NCBI GenBank assembly: GCA_003339415.1
Contig: PDHQ01000169.1
Location: 1,193 to 65,192, forward strand
DNA length: 64,000 bases
Source of the DNA: Ophiocordyceps camponoti-saundersi (nom. inval.)
Lineage: Eukaryota; Ascomycota; Sordariomycetes; Hypocreales; Ophiocordycipitaceae
Direction of reading: 5' to 3'
The translations under genes and the position numbers were made by a program. This document shows, one piece after another, positions 1 to 9,744 of this stretch. How positions within the stretch are numbered: position 1 is the first letter of the stretch; the number at the start of each line of letters is the position of its first letter. Under the pieces are notes generated by a model. It did no database searches. It was not told where the DNA came from and was given only the letters and a program-made list of their open reading frames with translations.

Positions 1-3000
1 CAGCACCCGTTTCTTTTCACTCATCAGTCTTCTGTTTTCCCCCCCCCGTTGGGGGCCCGCCCCGGAAGGGCTCCCCTCCCCCCCCCCCCTATTCCCCCCC
101 CCCCCCCCCCCCCTTACGGCCCGTTACCAACGACAGACAATCCCATCGATCGGGTGGAACCTCCGGTGGGCGCGCCCCGTCGTCCCCTGACCCCTGACGC
201 ATGGCGCCCCGCCCTCAAGGAAAGCGGGAGAAAAAAGAAGAGCCCTTTGTGCAAACGCATCGCTACCGTCGTCGGAATTCAGGCGCCATTATTATCCCAA
301 CAAACCGAAACTCACCATGGGGAAAAAACTCTGAACCGCCCTCTCGTCTCATCAACGATGACGAAGACTACGACAGAGTCATGATAAAAAACCCAAACGA
401 TTGATACGCCAGACGAGAGAGAGACAATGGGGGAAAAATAAATGCCTTTGTCTCGGCCTACCGTTTGTGCTGTCATTCTCTTTGGTAATCACAGCGCTTG
501 GCCGGCAACACCAACCTTATGAGACTCACGAGAGATGATGAATCGATGATGACCTTTTTTTTTTCTTAGTCTTTTAGCGATACCACCTTGTTTTTGTTCT
601 TCTGAGTTTCTCGCTTTGCTTTCGTTTAGCATGGAGTATGAAGAGGGATGGGTATGGAGGGTTCATGGTGTTTCGGACTGAGTATCTACACACATAAGTT
701 TTCTTTTTAAAATAATTACTCTTTTCTGTCCACTTTTAAACTCTTTTTTTTATATGTGCTTCCTTGTCATGATTGAATGAATCGTGTGTAGGTAGGTAGC
801 CTAGTAGGTAGGTTGACTTTCATGCCCATCCATCCATCCATGTCTCGTGATGGGAGGTATTTCTATCCCGAATTCTATCGCAAAGTCTATCCCGAATACC
901 TCAGATTTAAATTCCCTCGTGTAGTGTTTCTTGTCGTTGGGGGGGGGGATTCTGTCACAGTATTGCTCATGTCATGTCATGTAATGTACAGATATAAATG
1001 GACAAGACAATGTCATCCTTCTGATGAGAGTTTCGTCAGAGTCGCTCAATGCAAGACAATGGCCTCAAAGTCCGTAACTTAACAGCCCTCCCTTCTCCAT
1101 TTTGTCCATGCCACCGGACCATGACCTTACCTTGTATGTACTTGTCGTTGTTTTCGTCGTCTTCAATGGCTACGACCAAGGTGCATGAGACATGGAGATT
1201 ACTACTACTCCTTTTTTTTTTCTCTTCTCTTCTGCCGCATAATGCTGTGACGGTCCATGCAATCATACATATGTATGTATATACTACAGATACCTGCCTA
1301 CATATGTATGTATGTATGTACATATATTCATCGATGCTACGGATACATGCTTGTACACACAAATATAGGTACATACATACACATCTACAATGCGTGGATG
1401 CAATCCGGCCCGCCGAGCCGTCGTCGCCGTCGTCCGCCTTCACCACCTCCCACAGTCAAGGACCGAAGAATGACGACGAGCAACGGTAGCAGCATTCCGT
1501 TGCCATCGGAGAGCGAAGAAGAGAGAGAGAGAGAGAGAAGAAAAGAAAGAACAGAAGGAGGAAAAGAATGCTCCGGTGGGGAGGATCCGGGGGAGTGAAA
1601 ATGTGGAGTGATATCAATGGCCCATGCTAAGGAGAGGCCGAAGAAATAATAACAAAAAGCCGACGGAGCGAAGATGAACAAGGAAAAAGGGGAAAAGAAG
1701 AAAAATCTCAAGAGTCCAAGAAGAAGTAATGATGGATGATTTGGAAGAGCCAAGATGTTTATTGCGTGTGTTGGCTCAGCCCCCCCTTTTCTCGAAGCAT
1801 GTATGTACATATGTATGATGATGATACGGATACATGTCTGTCCATCTTTTCATCTCGGCTCGTCTTGCTGTCGAAACCTTGTCAGCGTGTTCAGAAGTAA
1901 GAGGGCGAGCGAGATGTGTAAATCGAGAGCACATGAAAAAGAGGCTCCCCCCCCCCCCCCCCCTTTATCCAAGTGGTATGTATGTATGTATATGAATAGG
2001 AGCAAGAAAAAGACATGCATACATACACACCTATGTATGTATGTACATATCCGTACATGTAAAACCCAGATCCGAAGCCTCGGGACGGCACGGCACACAC
2101 ACACGCTCACACACGCGGCGAAGCTGAGCTCTTGATATAAGGTTCGGACAAGGGGGGAAAGGGCTTCATCCCTGTCAGCAGCTCCCTCTCGGCAGAAGAA
2201 GCGAGCACATTCAGATGTACATACATACATACATATACATACATATGGATGAAGCATGTGCATAGGGTATTTACATACATACATACATACTTACATACTT
2301 ACATACAGGTAGACGGTTGAACGTCCTAGACACTATGTATGCGAGCATTTAAACCAGTAGCCTACAAACCACCACATATACACATGTATGTTGTATGCTG
2401 CAGTATAGACATATATAGATATCTATTTAGATAAAAGGACAAGTATGTACATAGACAGGCATAATCTCTCTCTTACAAGACACACACAGAGACAAGGAAA
2501 CAAATCCCCTTGACGGAAGTTGACGGATTTTCCGCCCACCCGCCCGCTCGCTTCCCCCCCCTTGAAATCCTTCACCATCAGCCGAGGGCCACGAGGACGA
2601 AGCTTAAAACGGCAACTTTCCAGAATAGAAGGCGGCGAAAAAGTCTAAAAAGCTCTTTCTTTCTTTTCCTCTTCATCTTTCCATGGCGATGTTTGTATCA
2701 TATTATATGTGTATACATACATACTGTACCTCACAGGAAAAAATGACGCCCCTCCTATCAAGGTTCACCGTTTTTTTTTAAACCCCCCTGAAGAAAATAC
2801 ATACATATAAAACGATGGATCGGAAAGAAAAAAAAAAGGGGGGGGGAAAGGGAATGATGATGAAATCTTAGGGTTGAGGTACCTCCTATAGCAAAACTAC
2901 TATGCAGAGATACACGAACTCGGCAACGACGAACAGAGATGACGATGGAGGACGAAACAGGAAGGATATAGAGTTTAACGGGGCCTTGGAGAGCAAAGTG

Positions 3001-3310
3001 AGGAAGAAAAACTCTCTTTTTTTTTTCTCTCTCTCTTCTTTTGCTTGTTAATCTCGTTCCATTTTTTTTTTCTCTGGGTAATCTTGTCTTTGTGTGTTAT
3101 TCCCATGGCTGGGCATCGACTGACTCGGAGAAGGGGGGGGGGTCTCAAGCGGCAGTTGTTTTTGCCAGGATGGAAAAGTATTGATTTGCTTTGCTGATGG
3201 GCTTTTTTTTTTAAATGGCGTGTCTTGAGCTTGTTGGTTCTACATACTACATATGTATGTATCCGTATATGCGCCTATCTCTCTGTATATACATATATAC
3301 GGATAAGGAG

Positions 3311-3313
<3 letters not shown>

Positions 3314-3350
<37 letters not shown>
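3314..3350. repeat. (GT)n microsatellite
   Basis: An uninterrupted GT dinucleotide tract of about 37 bp in the gene-free left end of the window. Confidence 0.95.
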
Positions 3351-3351
<1 letters not shown>

Positions 3352-3756
3352 CGTTGTTTGATTCCCGCGGTTAATTCGTATGCCCAGCACTTTATTTCTG
3401 GGGGAAAGAGAAAGACAGCAAACGAGCGAGGCTCGGTCAACAGTTGTCTTGGCCGCAGCCTGATGCCCGATACTTTTTGTCCTTCTCTCTCTCTCTCTCT
3501 AGTCCGTACTACCGAGACGGACTTGGATACAAGGTTAGGCGTGTAGTCCCTGCTTACAAATGCAGGATAACGATAACGCTTCCCATACATAGACAAGATT
3601 AAACCTCATCACGTAGTAGGAAGATATAACCCAGTTTAACAGAAGGCCGCTCTAAGAGTTTCTGTATAGCACAGAAAATCCCCTCTTCCCTGTTATGTCT
3701 ATTTTAAAAAAGATCCCATCGCTATATAGCTTACGCAACGGGTTCTTTTTATACAT

Positions 3757-3780
3757 CTGTCTGTCTGTCTGTCTGTCTGT
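3757..3780. repeat. (CTGT)n microsatellite
   Basis: Six perfect CTGT units, followed at once by a GTTT-type tract (about 3783-3795). Confidence 0.95.
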
Positions 3781-5922
3781 ATGTTTGTTTGTTTGTATGT
3801 GTGTGCGTGTGTGCACACAATGTCTTTAAGCAAATATGTCTTCACTAGGCTGAAAGAAAGGGCAGACGAGAAAAAAAAAAGTTATTTTCCGGGCCGGTCA
3901 GTGGAAAGTCCCGGAATCCCGGCTGGCGGGAAATCCAAGACGGTGAATTTTCGTTATTCATGTACATGTTTGCCTCTTTGTATTTTATCACGTATGTATC
4001 TGTTCATGTGTGTGTACATACATACATGGGTATGTCTGTGTGCTTGAACAACATACAGCAAAGTCAAGTCATCGACTTCAACACTCTCAACGCAGGGAAG
4101 ATGCCAGAAAGAAAGACGGCGGATGAAAAGAATCACAGCGTACATACATACATACATATATCAAACGTCTCCTTTCCATAACAACTTGACGACAGAGATG
4201 AGAGGGAGGGAGGGATACAGGGCTTTCTGTCTTTTACATGAATGTTAACTCTGCACTCTGCCGCAGTTGATGAAAGAGGAAGAAAGAAGAGGAAGAAAGT
4301 AGAACAAGGCGATGATGCAAAAAAAAAGGTACAGATGACAGTCTTTTAAAAAAGGGCCCAAACAGACAGAAACTGTATCTGTATAGTTTCTACTTTACTT
4401 TTTTCTCCTTCTCTCTTCCCTTCTTCTTTTCTCACCTTGGCTACTTTTCTCAAACCCATCATGACCTTTTGAACCCCCTCTCCTCCTCTCTCACCCAACG
4501 TTTCAACATTACATACATACATACATACAACATATGTACGCCGTGATTCTCTCAGTCTTACTGACTTTTTTCTTTCTCTCTCTCTCCCTCCCAAATGTCC
4601 CTTTTAACCCTCTCTTCAAAATATTCCACTCCTCTCTTCGCAAGGTTTCTTTTTTAAAATGGGCTCTCTTCGCGGCGGCGGCGGCGGCTCCGGCCGTTAC
4701 GGCTTCCCCACTCCGCTTTCTTGACCCAAGAGGGTTAAAAGGGTAGAAAGAGTTCCCAAACGTCCTCTTTTTTTTTCTTCCAACGGGCGCTTTTTTTGCC
4801 CGCTTGGCTTCTTCCGGCTTTTATAGTTAGGCGCGGAAGTGTGTGGGAGAGTGAAAGGTAAGGCACAAGTCAGGGGGGGAAAGAGGAGGAGGCGGGCGGG
4901 CGGGCGGAGGAAGCTAGACTAGGGTAGGTAGGTAGCTTAGTGTTAGCCTTACTCACAGCCTTGTATCCCGAAGGTGTTAGTGGGAAAAGAATAATCTTCA
5001 ATCAACAACGGATGGATGAAGAAGCCCGCGGTAAAGGTTCAACGTCTGCATGCTGAGTGCACCTATGTATGCATGTATGTAATTGTATGTGCAGATAATG
5101 TTAGTCGGTAGGTACCTAGGTGTGAACCAGTAGCCTCTTCTCCTCACCGAGCATACATACATACATACATACATCCAACGATAAAGGAACTCTGCCAAAA
5201 AAAAGAGGCAGAACCATCTCATCAACAAGACAAGTAAACAATCTTTCCTTCCTTCTTCCCCATCCCCAAACCATCCCGGCCTCCTCGGTTCAAAAGAAAA
5301 ACGCACGTGCGTTTTTTTTCTCTTTCCCTTTCTCTACGCGGCGGCCCGGCGTGGAGAACTGGGTGTGAGGTCATTAGAGATTCCCTCCCGGTTCACCGGC
5401 GAAACCAACAAGATGAACCCGGCCGATGACTCCGGCGCCAGCACCATCTGACTTGTGCTTTTTAATCTCGCCATAGCGTAACCCATTTTCTGCCTCTCCT
5501 CTTTTTTTCTTTCTTTCTTTCTTTCCCGTCTTTTCTCTTCTTCTTTTGCTTTCCTCCCCCCCGGGCTTCTTGTCCTCCTTTTCTCTTTCTTCTTTCTTCC
5601 CTCTTCTCCCCCCCCCCCCCCTTTCTCCAATCCTAAGCCTACACTCATCCATACATACACATACACTCACTTTTTTTTTTTTACCTCGCCTCTCTCTTTC
5701 TCTTCCATACTCGCATCTTTCACTCCCTCTTCGTCTCTCCGGCCCCGCGCCTCGCTTGGCCGGGAAACGAAACAAAGCAAACAAAAGTCGTCTAGCAAAC
5801 CTCACATCATCGGCCTTCGAGAATAGGAGAGAAGAAGACAAAGAAAAGGCGAAGAAGAAGAAGAGAAAGAAAAGGGAAAGAAAAAGAACAGACAGAAAAG
5901 AGAAAAAAAAAAACCCGCCAAA

Positions 5923-6432
5923 ATGGTGGACGTCGGCCAGCTCATCTCGCGCATCAGCGCCCTCATCTGGGTCCTCCTAGTAACAGCCGTCATCGGCAAC
6001 GTGCTACACAACAACATCAACGGCTTCATGGCCCCTCTCAACTTCACCATGTTCTGCGCCGCACTGGCCTGGTTCCCGGCCTTGTACGGCTTCTTCGCCT
6101 CCTTCATCCCCTCCATGGTCTGTCCCGTCTTCATGATACCGCTCGACGCCCTGGCCGTCTTCTTCACCTTCGTCAGCGCCGTCGTCCTCGCCGGTTCGCT
6201 CGGCGCCCCCAACTGCGGAGACCTTCACTTCGCCCGCCACGGTCACCATTGGATCGGATGGGGCGCCAAGAACGACATCAAGCGCTGCCGTGAGATCCAG
6301 GCCAGCACCTCCTTCATGTGGTTCCTCTGGGTCAGCTTGTCGTTTGGCCTCATCTTCAGCATCAGGTCCGCTGGGAGCCTGAGCTTCCGTCGTCGGTACT
6401 ACCCGAGGCCCAACATGTCCCAGGTGGCGTAA
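5923..6432 (+). CDS. Nce102-like MARVEL-domain membrane protein
   Basis: Single-exon gene of 169 residues. Four hydrophobic segments are visible (about residues 10-28, 40-60, 66-90 and 128-147), which is the MARVEL tetraspan layout. The motif CREIQASTSFMWFLW near residues 122-136, just before and within the fourth segment, is typical of the Nce102/Fhn1 family, and the length matches that family (yeast Nce102 is about 173 residues). Family knowledge: Nce102 proteins sit in the plasma membrane, organise eisosome/MCC domains, respond to sphingolipid levels, and were first linked to non-classical export. The C-terminus ends in a basic tail (FRRRYYPRP), probably cytosolic. The first ATG follows a purine-rich leader after a long CT-rich tract, suggesting strong expression. 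Another MARVEL protein is possible, but the fit to Nce102 is good. Confidence 0.85.
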   Translation: MVDVGQLISRISALIWVLLVTAVIGNVLHNNINGFMAPLNFTMFCAALAWFPALYGFFASFIPSMVCPVFMIPLDALAVFFTFVSAVVLAGSLGAPNCGDLHFARHGHHWIGWGAKNDIKRCREIQASTSFMWFLWVSLSFGLIFSIRSAGSLSFRRRYYPRPNMSQVA

Positions 6433-6703
6433 AAAGAAATAAAAAACCGCCGCTCTCTCTCTCTCTTCTTTCCTTTGTTTCTTCTTCTTCTTCTTCCTCT
6501 TCATTTCTTTATATCGTCTCTCTTCTTCCCTGTCGCATCTTGTTGTCTTCTTCTTCTTCGTCTGCCTTGTTCAACTTCTGTAACCCCCCCCCCAGATTCC
6601 CTGCAGCATACAGTTTTTCCTCACCATAATGTCATAGAGATTCATGTATGCAGAGTTGACGCCCCCTTATATAAATAGTAATCTATACATATATCTTCCT
6701 CTC

Positions 6704-7065
6704 TCAAAGCGTCGTCGCCGCCTCGACCGCGCCCGCCGCCTGGAACACGCGCTTGTTGGTCCACCGGATCTCGACGTTGTGCATCCACTCCATGTATCGC
6801 GCCCAGCCTGATGAGAGGCTCGTCAGATTTCTTCTTTCCCTTTCCTTTCTTCGTTCAAGTCATGCTCTTCTCGACATCTTCACTCACTCCAGTAGGCAAA
6901 CTTGCGGCCAAAGTATTTGCCCAGCCATGGCACCAGCATCATGGTCAGCACCAGCTGGAGCTGCTCCAGGCTTCGCTCCCATTCGGCCTGCGCGTCCGAC
7001 TCGGACTCGGAGTAAATGTCGGTCGTCGAGAGCGACGGAAGCGAGTCGACGTCGTCCGAGTCCAT
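6704..7065 (-). CDS. MIM2: Mim2-like mitochondrial outer-membrane import protein
   Basis: Two exons: 6888-7065 and 6704-6807, with an 80-bp GTGAGT...CAG intron (6808-6887) in phase 1. The 93-residue product starts MDSDDVDSLPSLS, has an acidic/serine N-terminus, then a hydrophobic segment around LVLTMMLVPWLGKYF, then a conserved tail (FAYWSWARYMEWMHNVEI ... AAGAVEAATTL). This matches my memory of fungal Mim2, a subunit of the MIM complex that inserts alpha-helical proteins into the mitochondrial outer membrane. Length is in line with yeast Mim2 (87 residues). An upstream in-frame ATG at 7149 would add 28 residues of unconvincing sequence, so 7065 is preferred. The gene is divergent from eIF2-beta. 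Confidence 0.75.
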
Positions 7066-7177
7066 TGTCGATTCGCCCGCGGATTGGCGACGATGGTGCG
7101 GATGGATCAAGGTATTTGTTTGACTCGCTTTGCTTCCCACCGCCGTCATCGGGGAACCGGGAAGGGAACGGGGAACC

Positions 7178-7185
7178 TGACGTCA
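7178..7185. promoter_or_regulatory. CRE-type palindrome TGACGTCA
   Basis: A perfect TGACGTCA palindrome in the 424-bp divergent intergenic region between the Mim2-like and eIF2-beta genes, the consensus for ATF/CREB bZIP factors. A CACGTG box lies 16 bp further on. The match is seen directly; binding is inferred. Confidence 0.45.
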
Positions 7186-7201
7186 TGTGACTAGGAGAGA
7201 T

Positions 7202-7207
7202 CACGTG
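7202..7207. promoter_or_regulatory. CACGTG E-box
   Basis: Perfect CACGTG within TCACGTGACC in the shared promoter of the Mim2-like gene and eIF2-beta. This hexamer is bound by Cbf1/Pho4/USF-type bHLH proteins and is frequent in promoters of mitochondrial and translation genes. Confidence 0.4.
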
Positions 7208-7489
7208 ACCCCACTGACTCTCTGTCAACTCAACAGACCGAAACCGTGCATATCAAGGCCGATTTGTGTCCCCCTTGGTTCGCGCATCGTTGTCTTTGTT
7301 GGATCCTCTCTCTCTCTCTCTCTCTTCTCAATCTGTCTCTATCTCTCTCTCGAGATTCGCAGCAACATAATTCTCTTCCAACGAGCCTGTCATTTCGACC
7401 GATGCTCGCTCTCTGCCTGGATTGACCGACAAGCCACCGTCGTCTTACTGAGGTTGTTTTTTTTTTGTCTGTGACCCAGGAAAAACCAC

Positions 7490-9147
7490 ATGATGGACAA
7501 AAGCCAGGTGAGTCATCTTGTCTACCTACCACCTACCGACCTATCAGTCTTTCTCTCTTCCTCCATCTGTGTGTGCCTCTTCTCACTGCCTTTCCCCCCT
7601 CCCTACCACTCTCTCCCTCTCTCTCTCCATTACATGTGGTTCCCCATACATACCTCTATGCAGCTTACAAACATACATACATACAATTCTACTGTCTACA
7701 CCTACATACAACTTCATTCACACATACTACTATCTAGTACCACTCTTGAAATCCCTCCCTTCAAACATTCAGAACCCTACACTTACATACATACATACAT
7801 ACACACCTGCATAGGTATATGCATACATACATAACTGCCTTACATACTCTTCCAAACTCCCCTCGCATCACAATCACACTGTTCTTTTCCTTCCCTTCTC
7901 CTACCTACTTTTGTCATGTCTCCTGGCTGACGTAACCGAACCCCCCTCTCCCTCTTCCCACTCCCCCCTACCCCCCCCCCCCCCCCGGAAAACCCAATTT
8001 CTAGGACCAACAGCTGCGCTCTTCAAGCAAAGGCCGTAAATCCGTCACCTTCACAGACGCTCAAGTCGTCGTCGATTCCGACGGCTCAGTCACCATGGTC
8101 GACGCCGTCGAAGAAGCAAAAGAGACTGCCCAGTCGCACTCGCCACGTACGCAACCGCTATCCGCCGCGCTCGAGGCCTTTGCTGATGCCTCGGCCGAAG
8201 CGGTCGCCGCAACGACCAATGATGACGGTCCCGACCTGTCCCTACTGAAAAAGAAGAAGAAGAAGAAGGAAAAGGTCGAGGATGACGATAACAACGACGA
8301 CGAAGGAGCCCCGCCTCCGACCGCCGACGACGCCGGTCTCGACTTGACGATGAAGAAGAAAAAGAAGAAGAAGGCAAAGGACGTAGCCGCCGACGACGAG
8401 TTCGCCGCCAAGCTCAAGCAGCTCGAGGTCCAAGACGCCTCCGCCGCCGCCGCCGCCGCCGCCGAAGATGCAGCCGCCGCCGACACCGACTTCGCCGAGG
8501 GTGACGTCGAACTGGGCACCGGCATCTGGGCCCACGACGAGGTCAGGCCCATCCCCTACCGGAACCTCCTCCAGCGCTTCTACCGCCAGATGGCAGAGAA
8601 GAATCCCGATCACGCCCTCAGCGGTACCAAGAGCTACAAGATCCCCCCGCCGCAGTGCATGCGAGAAGGGAACCGCAAGACCGTCTTCGCCAACATCGCC
8701 GACATCTGCAAGCGCATGAAACGTACCGAGGAGCACGTCACCGCCTACCTCTTCGCCGAACTCGGTACCAACGGCTCCGTTGACGGCAGCAGAAGGCTCG
8801 TCATCAAGGGTCGCTTCCAGCAGAAGCAGATTGAAAATGTCGTTCGCAAGTACATCAGTATGTCCTCTCTTTCTTTCTATTTTCCTCGTCTTACTCTTTC
8901 TTTTCTCTCTCTTTTGTTTTTTTCTTCTTTTTCCCGCCTCACTAATTCGATACCTCCTCTTTCCTCTTCTTCCCCAGTCGAATACGTCACCTGCAAAACC
9001 TGCAAGTCCCCCGACACGGAACTGAGCAAGGGCGAGAACCGTCTCTACTTCATCACCTGCAACAACTGCGGATCCCGTCGCAGCGTCACCGCCATCAAGA
9101 CCGGCTTCTCCGCACAGGTCGGCAAGAGAAGGAAGATGCAGGCTTGA
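7490..9147 (+). CDS. Translation initiation factor eIF2 subunit beta
   Basis: Three exons: 7490-7507, 8005-8857 and 8978-9147. The first coding exon is 18 nt (MMDKSQ) and ends at a GTGAGT donor; a 497-bp intron runs to CTAG at 8004 in phase 0. Exon 2 opens with a segment containing [18 protein letters not shown], which resembles the conserved eIF2-beta N-terminus and supports the upstream exon over the internal ATG at 8095. The second intron is 8858-8977. Product 346 residues: two lysine blocks (KKKKKKKEK and [10 protein letters not shown]), the core (ending [13 protein letters not shown]) and a C2-C2 zinc finger (CKTC ... CNNC). Lysine blocks bind eIF5 and eIF2B-epsilon in known homologues; the protein joins eIF2-alpha and gamma in the Met-tRNAi ternary complex. 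Yeast SUI3 is 285 residues; the extra length is low-complexity N-terminus. Confidence 0.9.
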
Positions 9148-9744
9148 GAATGTTGATCGATGGGGCAAAAAAAAAAAGGAGTGAAGAAAGAATGGCGTGT
9201 GCCAGATAAAGATGTCGTTACTGCAATCTGGCTTCTAAGCTGGGCGCTCACCGACGTTTTCTCCTCCTTTGCTTTCTTTCTTTCGTCTCCCCCCTTGGCG
9301 TCCCATGTATACCAAGATTGCCTACGGATATCTACTACTCTACCTCACCAGTAGGCCCGCCTCTCTATAGATGATTGTAAACTTGATATTTCGTCCGCGA
9401 GGGAGAAAAAAAAATGCTGCAAGTTGGCTTTATCAATGGGGTGAAAAGATGATGATCCCTCCCCCCCCTTTTTTTTGTAACGAGTCGCGAAGAAGTAAAT
9501 ACAATGAACCTCCTCCAACCCTTCCCTTCCCCTTGAAGACGAATCCTCGAACTGTAAGAACCTAAGAACAATAGAGGGGGATAAGAGGGGGAAGTCTGTG
9601 AAAACAAAAACAACCAACTTTTTGCAACCTCAGCTGGATCAACTCAACTCAACTCAACCCAACTCGCATCACCCCAACTGCATATGTCCATATCCGTATA
9701 TAACGTGAAAAAAAGAGGGGGGCCAAGTTCAAAAACAAAAACCC
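9148..9744. other. Convergent 3' intergenic region
   Basis: Lies between the stop codons of eIF2-beta and Nup133. It contains only poly-A/poly-T and short CAACT repeats (about 9630-9665). It should hold both 3' UTRs; no gene seen. Confidence 0.5.

Larger units (their letters stand above)
1..5922. other. Gene-free, microsatellite-rich region upstream of the Nce102-like gene
   Basis: No reading frame here looks like a protein; the longer open frames are low-complexity translations of repeats. The stretch holds homopolymer C runs (about 41-112 and 1949-1964), many (TACA)n/(TGTA)n tetranucleotide tracts (for example near 1264-1320, 1980-2055, 2219-2305, 4141-4160, 4511-4530 and 5154-5174), GGTAGGTAG clusters (about 790-812 and 4923-4936), a (GT)n run and a (CTGT)n run. 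The last 450 bp are strongly pyrimidine-rich (CT tracts at 5490-5730), as is common upstream of well-expressed filamentous-fungal genes. Part of it is probably promoter and 5' UTR of the gene starting at 5923. Confidence 0.6.

Noticed and set aside
49..384. 111-residue proline-rich open frame on the plus strand
   Set aside because: It is a translation of C homopolymers and shows no family features.
1036..2284. Several 110-146-residue open frames on both strands
   Set aside because: They translate TACA/TGTA repeats and CT/GA tracts (Tyr/Ile/His/Met patterns) and overlap one another on opposite strands.
8242..9168. 308-residue minus-strand open frame opposite eIF2-beta
   Set aside because: Shadow of the eIF2-beta coding frame; it runs through the intron and lysine-codon repeats.
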